A stretch of DNA of 37,125 nt. Origin: Veillonella sp. Its GTDB lineage: Bacteria; Bacillota; Negativicutes; Veillonellales; Veillonellaceae. Location: positions 1 to 37,125 of the forward strand of contig NZ_SVCB01000034.1 of the NCBI RefSeq assembly GCF_015058545.1, read 5' to 3'. Positions 32,440 to 37,125 of this stretch are shown here, piece by piece. The notes beneath the pieces were generated by a model that had not been told where the DNA came from, made no database searches, and worked only from the letters and a program-made list of their open reading frames with translations. The translations under genes were made by a program, and so were the position numbers. Position 1 is the first letter of the stretch. Each line of letters starts with the position of its first letter.

Positions 32440-32500
32440 TATAATGAGGTGTATCTTGTATATGATAACTAATATCGTATACAAGATATTGATTTATAAT
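32440..32500 (+). promoter_or_regulatory. nrdA promoter region with large inverted repeat
   Basis: -10 TATAAT at 32440-32445 places the start near 32452. A 15-base inverted repeat follows (32453-32467 with 32473-32487, 14 of 15 matching, left arm ATCTTGTATATGATA). It sits where a repressor would act, or would form a 5'-end hairpin in the RNA. A second TATAAT lies at 32495-32500. Class I nrd operons are often controlled by NrdR, but I do not see its consensus clearly. Confidence 0.5.
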
Positions 32501-32555
32501 ACAACTCATCGATAGTACCAAATAGATGTATTTAGAGGGTATGAGTGTATCAACG

Positions 32556-32593
32556 GCTTACGTAAATACAGTGAAGTCACTGTTTGCGAGCCA
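32556..32593 (+). promoter_or_regulatory. Hairpin in the nrdA leader
   Basis: An extended stem: GGCT (32556-32559) with AGCC (32590-32593), CGTAAA (32562-32567) with TTTGCG (32584-32589), and CAGTG (32570-32574) with CACTG (32579-32583), loop AAGT. No U-tract follows and it ends about 50 bases before the nrdA start. Its role is unknown. Confidence 0.5.
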
Positions 32594-32642
32594 TATTTTT
32601 ATGTGTAAATGTAGTACTTTGTAACGGGAAGGAACCTTATTC

Positions 32643-34928
32643 ATGGCTATTATGATTAAAAAACGAGACGGCCATTACGAACCGCTCTCGGTAGAAAAAA
32701 CTAAAAAGATGATTGCCTTCGCATGCTTGGGGCTTGAAAGCTGCGATCCTATCGAACTCGAAATGGACTCCAAATTACAGTTCGTTGACGGCATGAGCAC
32801 CAAAGAAATTCAGAAGATTTTGGTTCAGACTGCAATCGAAAAAGTTATCCAAAAAGTAGACGACGGTTACGGCAACATGGTTAACCGCATGAACCAAGAT
32901 TGGCAGTTTGTGGCAGCCCGCCTGTTCCTTTTCGACTTATATAAAGAAGCGGCCATCCAACGCAAATACAAAGCGTTCGGTTACGGCAACTTCCCTGCAT
33001 TAGTAAAAAAATTAGTAGAATCTAATCGCTACGCGGACTTCTTCCTCACCCAATACACCGAAGAAGAACTTGAAGAATTAGGCGACTACATCAAACCTAA
33101 ACGGGACTACCTCTTCAACTATGAAGGTATCAAATTATTGGCCGATCGTTACCTTGTAAAAGGTTACGACAAAGAAGTGTATGAATTGCCACAAGAACGT
33201 TTCATGGCTATCGCTATGCATCTGGCCCTCATCGAAGGGGATCGCAAAGTAGAATTCGCCAAAAAATTCTACGACTTAATGAGCGAATTAAAAATGACTA
33301 CCGCTACGCCAACCTTGGCCAATGCGGGTACGCCGTTTCATCAGCTCAGCAGCTGCTTCATCTCCGGCGTTGACGATAACCTCTGGTCTATTTACGACGT
33401 AAACAGCAAATTCTCCCGCGTATCCAAACACGGCGGTGCCCTCGGTATTTACATGGGTAAAGTTCGTGCCTTGAACAGTGATATTCGCGGTTATAAAAAC
33501 TCTTCCGGCGGCGTTATCCCTTGGGTTCGTCTTTACAACGATACAGCCGTAGCCGTTGATCAGCTCGGCAAACGTAAAGGTGGCGCTACCGTAACTCTTG
33601 ATATTTGGCATAAAGACTTCTACGAGTTCGTAGAGCTTCGTACCAACAACGGCGACGATCGTCGTAAAGCCCATGATATCTTCCCGGCTATCGCTATTCC
33701 GGACATCTTCATGGAACGTTTGCTCGCCCGTGAAAACTTCAGCCTCTTCGCTCCACATGAAGTGCAGCAGGTTATGGGCTTCAACTTAGAAGATTTTTAC
33801 GATGAAGACGAAAACAACAAAGCCTTCACCGAGCATTATCTCCTCTGTGAAAACAATCCTGACCTTCACCCAATCCAGGTCAGCGCTTTGGATATGATGA
33901 AAAAAATCATGCGCAGTGCCGTAGAAACCGGTACGCCGTTCATTTTCTTCCGCGACACCGCTAACCGCGCCAACCCTAACAAGCATGCGGGCATGATTTA
34001 TGCCTCCAACTTGTGCCACGAAATCGCGCAGAACGTTGGTTTCACCAACCTCGGCGAAGAAGTGATTAATCCGGATGGCAGCATCACGACTAAAACAGTG
34101 ACCGGCGACATGGTAACATGTAACCTTAACTCCATTAACCTCGGTCGAATCACCGACGAAGAATTGGAAGCCAATGTAGCCCTTCAGATTCGCATGCTCG
34201 ATAATGTTATTTCCATCAACCAGTTCCCGGTACCGGAAGCTAAGATGACCAGCGAAAAATACCGCGCCATCGGCCTCGGTACGAGCGGTTATCACCACTA
34301 TTTAGTGCGTCATCAGATTCAATGGGAATCGGAAGAGCACATTGAAGCAGCGGACAAATTATTTGAAAACATCGCTTACTACGCAATCAAAGCATCCATG
34401 GAATTGGCTAAAGAAAAAGGCGCCTACCCTGCGTTCAAAGGTTCCGAATGGGAAACCGGTGCTTACTTCGAACGCCGCGGTTATACGTCTGAACGTTGGC
34501 AACAGTTGCGCAAAGATGTAGCTAAATACGGCTTGCGTAACGGTTACCTCATGGCGATTGCCCCAACCGGCAGTACTTCCAATATCGCTAATACCACAGC
34601 CGGTATTGACCCTATTTTCAAAAAATTCTTCATCGAAGAAAAGAAAGGCAGCTTCACGCCAAAAACGGCCCCTGATCTCGATAACTCCACCTTCTGGCTC
34701 TACAAAGAAGCACACACCATCGACCAGCAGTGGAGCATCCGCGCTTGCGGCGTACGTCAGCGTCACATCGACCAGGCTCAATCTTTCAACTTGTATATTA
34801 CACCGCAAGTTAAGGCCAAAGAGATTCTTAACCTCTATATCGAAGCGTACAAACAGGGTATTAAAACGATTTACTACATCCGCAATCAGTCCCTCGAAAT
34901 GGACGAATGCACCAGCTGTTCTTCCTGA
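32643..34928 (+). CDS. nrdA: Ribonucleoside-diphosphate reductase, class I, alpha subunit
   Basis: A 761-residue catalytic subunit that reduces ribonucleotides to deoxyribonucleotides. An N-terminal ATP-cone (about 4-95, IKKRDGHYEPLSVEKTKKMI) provides dATP/ATP activity control. Redox-active Cys238 (LSSCFISG) and Cys493 (TCNLNSINL) and the radical-site motif N456-L-C458-H-E460 are in place; YYIRNQS near the end contains the radical-transfer tyrosines. The C-terminal ECTSCSS supplies the thioredoxin-reactive CxxC pair. AAGGAA lies 8 bases before the ATG at 32643. It is followed by nrdB on the same strand after a 192-base spacer. Confidence 0.97.
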   Translation: MAIMIKKRDGHYEPLSVEKTKKMIAFACLGLESCDPIELEMDSKLQFVDGMSTKEIQKILVQTAIEKVIQKVDDGYGNMVNRMNQDWQFVAARLFLFDLYKEAAIQRKYKAFGYGNFPALVKKLVESNRYADFFLTQYTEEELEELGDYIKPKRDYLFNYEGIKLLADRYLVKGYDKEVYELPQERFMAIAMHLALIEGDRKVEFAKKFYDLMSELKMTTATPTLANAGTPFHQLSSCFISGVDDNLWSIYDVNSKFSRVSKHGGALGIYMGKVRALNSDIRGYKNSSGGVIPWVRLYNDTAVAVDQLGKRKGGATVTLDIWHKDFYEFVELRTNNGDDRRKAHDIFPAIAIPDIFMERLLARENFSLFAPHEVQQVMGFNLEDFYDEDENNKAFTEHYLLCENNPDLHPIQVSALDMMKKIMRSAVETGTPFIFFRDTANRANPNKHAGMIYASNLCHEIAQNVGFTNLGEEVINPDGSITTKTVTGDMVTCNLNSINLGRITDEELEANVALQIRMLDNVISINQFPVPEAKMTSEKYRAIGLGTSGYHHYLVRHQIQWESEEHIEAADKLFENIAYYAIKASMELAKEKGAYPAFKGSEWETGAYFERRGYTSERWQQLRKDVAKYGLRNGYLMAIAPTGSTSNIANTTAGIDPIFKKFFIEEKKGSFTPKTAPDLDNSTFWLYKEAHTIDQQWSIRACGVRQRHIDQAQSFNLYITPQVKAKEILNLYIEAYKQGIKTIYYIRNQSLEMDECTSCSS

Positions 34929-34955
34929 TTTAAATTAAAACGATAAACGGTTTCA

Positions 34956-35039
34956 AAACCGGCAGTCATGCGAATTGTTATAAAACATCAATTACACTGG
35001 TATTTTATAGCCTTTTGATAAGCAAATATGACTGCCGGT
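34956..35039 (+). repeat. Perfect 13-bp inverted repeat in the nrdA-nrdB spacer
   Basis: AACCGGCAGTCAT (34956-34968) and its exact complement (35027-35039) flank 58 AT-rich bases. No T-run follows, so it is not a normal terminator. In RNA the arms would join across the spacer; in DNA they look like terminal inverted repeats of an 84-bp miniature element. Confidence 0.65.
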
Positions 35040-35074
35040 TAGCCGTAAATTTCATACGATTAACCGCTTTAATA

Positions 35075-35083
35075 TGCTATACT
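35075..35083 (+). promoter_or_regulatory. Candidate internal promoter of nrdB
   Basis: Extended -10 TGCTATACT (TATACT at 35078-35083), with no clear -35. It could give a transcript starting near 35090, about 30 bases before the nrdB start, allowing separate nrdB expression. Confidence 0.45.
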
Positions 35084-35120
35084 AAAGACAACAACTTATA
35101 TAGAAAGGGTGAATGTCATT

Positions 35121-36149
35121 ATGGATAAAAAATTAATTTTTAACGAACATGGCGAGCGCGGCACGGAAAGCATGATTGGTGGCAATACGACCAACTTGCG
35201 CGAATGGAACCGCATCAAATATGACTGGGCAACCCAGATGTACCGCACCATGCTCAACAACTTCTGGATTCCGGAAGAAATTTCGCTGAACGAAGATATC
35301 AAACAATTCCCGTTTTTGACCGACAGCGAACGCCGTGCGTTTGACAAAATTATTTCCTTCCTCAATTTCCTTGATTCAATTCAAAGTGAAAATTTACCCA
35401 ACTTAAGCCGCTACATTACGGCTGCCGAAGTGGCCTCATTGCTTAATATTCAAGCATTCCAAGAAGAAATTCACGCTCAGAGTTACTCCTATATTTTGGA
35501 CACCGTAACGAACCCGATTACCCGCGACCGCATTTATGACGAATGGCGTACGGACGAACACCTCCTCGCGCGTAACCGTTTCATCGCCGACATTTACCAA
35601 CGTTTCAGCGATGATCCGTCGGAACATAATTTGATTCGCACTATCATGGCGAACTACATCTTGGAAGGGATTTATTTCTACTCCGGTTTCAGCTTCTTCT
35701 ACACCTTGGCACGCCAGGGCAAGATGACCGCAACCAGTACGATTTTTAAATACATCAACCGCGATGAAGTAACGCACCTCGTTTTATTCCAAAACATCAT
35801 TCGTGAACTTCGCATCGAACGTCCTGAGTTATTTACACCGGAATTGGAAGCGGAACTTACGGACATGCTCCGTCAAGGTACGGAAAACGAAATCGCATGG
35901 GGCCAATACATTACGGATGACAAAATCCTCGGTATCAACAATGTATTGATTGAACGTTATATTAAATACTTGGCTAATATTCGTTTAGAAGCCATCGGCC
36001 TTAAACATCTCTATCCGGATATCAAAGAAAATCCAATGGCTTGGATTGAAAGTTTCTCCAACCTCAATAGCACTAAGACGGACTTCTTTGAAGCAAAAGT
36101 TACGAACTATACGAAAGCAGCCGCATTCGACTTCGACGATTTAGAGTAA
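35121..36149 (+). CDS. nrdB: Ribonucleoside-diphosphate reductase, class I, beta subunit
   Basis: A 342-residue di-metal radical subunit. With the start used here, metal ligands and the radical tyrosine fall at Asp85, Glu115, His118, Tyr122 (EEIHAQSYSYI), Glu182, Glu216 and His219 (RDEVTHL). That is almost the E. coli numbering. Tyr122 is present, so it is not the tyrosine-less class Ic type. Start choice: ATG 35121 (MDKKLIF) has AAGGG 11 bases upstream; the ATG at 35109 is only three bases from that site. It pairs with nrdA upstream and ends at a strong terminator. A class I enzyme needs oxygen or a flavodoxin-type activator, unusual as the only aerobic-type system of an anaerobe; a class III enzyme may lie elsewhere. 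Confidence 0.97.
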   Translation: MDKKLIFNEHGERGTESMIGGNTTNLREWNRIKYDWATQMYRTMLNNFWIPEEISLNEDIKQFPFLTDSERRAFDKIISFLNFLDSIQSENLPNLSRYITAAEVASLLNIQAFQEEIHAQSYSYILDTVTNPITRDRIYDEWRTDEHLLARNRFIADIYQRFSDDPSEHNLIRTIMANYILEGIYFYSGFSFFYTLARQGKMTATSTIFKYINRDEVTHLVLFQNIIRELRIERPELFTPELEAELTDMLRQGTENEIAWGQYITDDKILGINNVLIERYIKYLANIRLEAIGLKHLYPDIKENPMAWIESFSNLNSTKTDFFEAKVTNYTKAAAFDFDDLE

Positions 36150-36176
36150 TACAGCGTCATAAATCAAGCCAGGAAG

Positions 36177-36203
36177 GCCGGCACCTCGCCGGCTTTTCTT
36201 TTT
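36177..36203 (+). terminator. Terminator of nrdB
   Basis: GCCGGC/GCCGGC stem (36177-36182 with 36188-36193), five-base loop, followed by TTTTCTTTTTT. It lies 28 bases after the nrdB stop codon. Confidence 0.9.
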
Positions 36204-36302
36204 TAGTCAAGCGCTATCATTACAATAAGCTCAGCAATAAGTCGCATAATCAACTAAATAATTAGTTTACCTGAAGTTTACGAATGTTTTGCAAAAAAAG
36301 AC

Positions 36303-36339
36303 TTGCCAGAATAGAAACTTAGGTTTATAATGTTGGCAA
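36303..36339 (+). promoter_or_regulatory. Promoter of the aro attenuator unit
   Basis: -35 TTGCCA (36303-36308), a 17-base spacer and -10 TATAAT (36326-36331); start near 36338. TTGCCA is mirrored by TGGCAA (36334-36339), giving six-base arms on both sides of the promoter core, a possible operator. Confidence 0.75.
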
Positions 36340-36364
36340 TCACTTTAAGAGAGGAGCCAATATT

Positions 36365-36457
36365 ATGAATACTGCTATCAGCACTATGAACAGCCAATAC
36401 TTCTATTTTTGGTTCTTTATCCAGGCAACGGGTAAAGGACTATTTGGGCTACGCTGA
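36365..36457 (+). CDS. Aromatic amino acid leader peptide (30 residues)
   Basis: A short frame with GAGGAG seven to eight bases before the ATG. Residues 12-18 are YFYFWFF: seven consecutive aromatic residues covering Tyr, Phe and Trp. It is followed by a strong intrinsic terminator and then a DAHP synthase gene. This matches leader peptides such as PheL, in which ribosome stalling at aromatic codons prevents termination. The stalled ribosome (codons 36398-36418) would cover the first pairing segment of the leader RNA. Confidence 0.88.
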   Translation: MNTAISTMNSQYFYFWFFIQATGKGLFGLR

Positions 36458-36527
36458 TTTCGGTATCATTGTCAGGCTTAGTATAGTTAAGGAGCTACCC
36501 GTAGTGCACGCGGGTAGCTCCTTTTTT
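36415..36527 (+). terminator. aro attenuator: alternative stems and terminator
   Basis: Terminator: a 13-bp stem AAGGAGCTACCCG/CGGGTAGCTCCTT (36489-36501 with 36511-36523) with T-run 36522-36527. Segment 1 (CTTTATCC, 36415-36422) can pair with segment 2 (GGGTAAAG, 36430-36437). Segment 2 can instead pair through ACGGGTA (36429-36435) with TACCCGT (36497-36503) in the terminator 5' arm. This is the 1:2 / 2:3 / 3:4 layout of classical attenuators. Confidence 0.8.
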
Positions 36528-36646
36528 ACTATCACTTAAAAGTAATTATTGAAAGCAACGAAGGTTGTACAAGCAGTAAAGGATTTGAATTTATGAACGA
36601 AACCTGTTTTCAAATATTCATAAGTGACGAAAGAGGAGAGATTACT

Positions 36647-37125
36647 ATGATTATTACATTGAAGGAAAATGCTACCCCGGAGAAAGTTCAAGAGTTACGC
36701 CAAAAATTAGAGGCCCAAGGGATTACGTTACACCCCAGTCAAGGGGACAACTACTCATTAATCGGCCTCATCGGCGATACCTCACTCGTAGATAAGCGCC
36801 AAATTGAATCGTTAGATTTTGTTGAAAAAGTAACGCGCATTCAAGAACCGTTCAAAAAAGCTAATCGCAAATTCCATCCGGAAGACACCATCGTAGATGT
36901 TCTAGGGGCAAAATGTGGCGGCGGTCACTTTGCGGTTATCGCCGGACCTTGCTCCGTTGAGAACCCGGAACAGATTCGAGAAGTGGCAGAAGGCGTTAAG
37001 GCGGCTGGTGCAACCATGCTGAGAGGCGGCGCATTTAAACCGAGAACTTCCCCTTACGACTTCCAGGGCATGAAGGCGGAAGGTATTGAACTGTTACTGG
37101 AAGCCAAGAAAGAAACCGGTCTTCC
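36647..37125 (+). CDS. aroF: 3-deoxy-7-phosphoheptulonate (DAHP) synthase, N-terminal part (cut by window edge)
   Basis: First enzyme of the shikimate pathway (phosphoenolpyruvate + erythrose 4-phosphate). The 159 visible codons comprise an N-terminal ferredoxin-like regulatory domain (about 1-75, MIITLKENATPEKVQELR), as in the Thermotoga type that is feedback-inhibited by Phe/Tyr. The start of the barrel follows, with FHPEDTIVD, VIAGPCSVEN and LRGGAFKPRTSPY, the last containing PEP-binding residues. The start at 36647 has GAGGAG 8 bases upstream and matches family N-termini. An in-frame ATG at 36593 with AAGGA upstream would add 18 unlike residues. It lies downstream of the aromatic leader peptide and terminator, so it is controlled by attenuation plus allostery. 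Confidence 0.95.
   Translation, partial: MIITLKENATPEKVQELRQKLEAQGITLHPSQGDNYSLIGLIGDTSLVDKRQIESLDFVEKVTRIQEPFKKANRKFHPEDTIVDVLGAKCGGGHFAVIAGPCSVENPEQIREVAEGVKAAGATMLRGGAFKPRTSPYDFQGMKAEGIELLLEAKKETGL

Noticed and set aside
32403..32445. TTGACA with TATAAT as the nrdA promoter
   Set aside because: The hexamers are over 30 bases apart; only the -10 element is kept.
36593..36646. Upstream in-frame ATG of DAHP synthase
   Set aside because: Adds 18 residues absent from the family; the ATG at 36647 has a better ribosome site. It remains a possible alternative start.

Overview
The window reads as a chromosomal segment of an anaerobic, diderm Firmicute of the class Negativicutes, most likely Veillonella or a close relative. 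Four things point there: the Bacillus-type order (DUF2232 protein, gdpP, rplI, dnaB); an ArnT-like lipid glycosyltransferase that implies an outer membrane with lipid A; an LDH2-type lactate/malate dehydrogenase with a strong promoter and terminator; and strong AGGAGG ribosome binding sites throughout. The genus is inferred from gene content, not from a marker gene.

Layout. 1-4704, minus strand: a branched-chain amino acid operon transcribed in the order leader peptide, ilvD, ilvA, ilvB (cut by the window edge), behind a leader-peptide attenuator. 4764-7932, minus: two amino-acid transporters (an APC permease and BrnQ), each with its own promoter and terminator. 8150-11778, minus: an orphan molybdopterin oxidoreductase and the LDH2/MDH2 dehydrogenase. 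12105-20482, minus: RNase J with a long N-terminal extension, then the DUF2232-gdpP-rplI-dnaB-M48 peptidase cluster, closed by a terminator. 20855-24247, minus: a uracil-DNA-glycosylase-like protein, and a DedA plus ArnT-like pair. 24471-30258: purA (minus), niaR and niaP (plus, NAD precursor uptake) and purB (minus). This stretch is interrupted by a family of large palindromic intergenic repeats. 30335-32121, minus: a secreted protein of unknown function and a DUF1659/DUF2922 pair. 32440-36203, plus: nrdA and nrdB, class I ribonucleotide reductase. 36303-37125, plus: a second leader-peptide attenuator in front of a DAHP synthase gene that runs off the window.

How it fits together. Amino-acid biosynthesis is controlled at both ends of the window by classical ribosome-coupled attenuation. 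The ilv leader peptide has 17 Leu/Ile/Val among residues 2-21; the aro leader peptide contains YFYFWFF. Each is followed by an intrinsic terminator and by alternative pairing segments that can be read directly from the sequence. I saw no T-box sequence in either leader, although T-boxes are the usual Firmicute solution. The ilvD-ilvA spacer also holds a ~100-bp tandem duplication of small hairpins that all share a UGAGARACCUU sequence. This is the best candidate for something undescribed. niaR/niaP, purA/purB and nrdAB serve NAD and nucleotide supply. The gdpP cluster links c-di-AMP turnover to a ribosomal protein and the replicative helicase, as in Bacillus.

No tRNA, rRNA, CRISPR array, insertion sequence or prophage gene was recognised.
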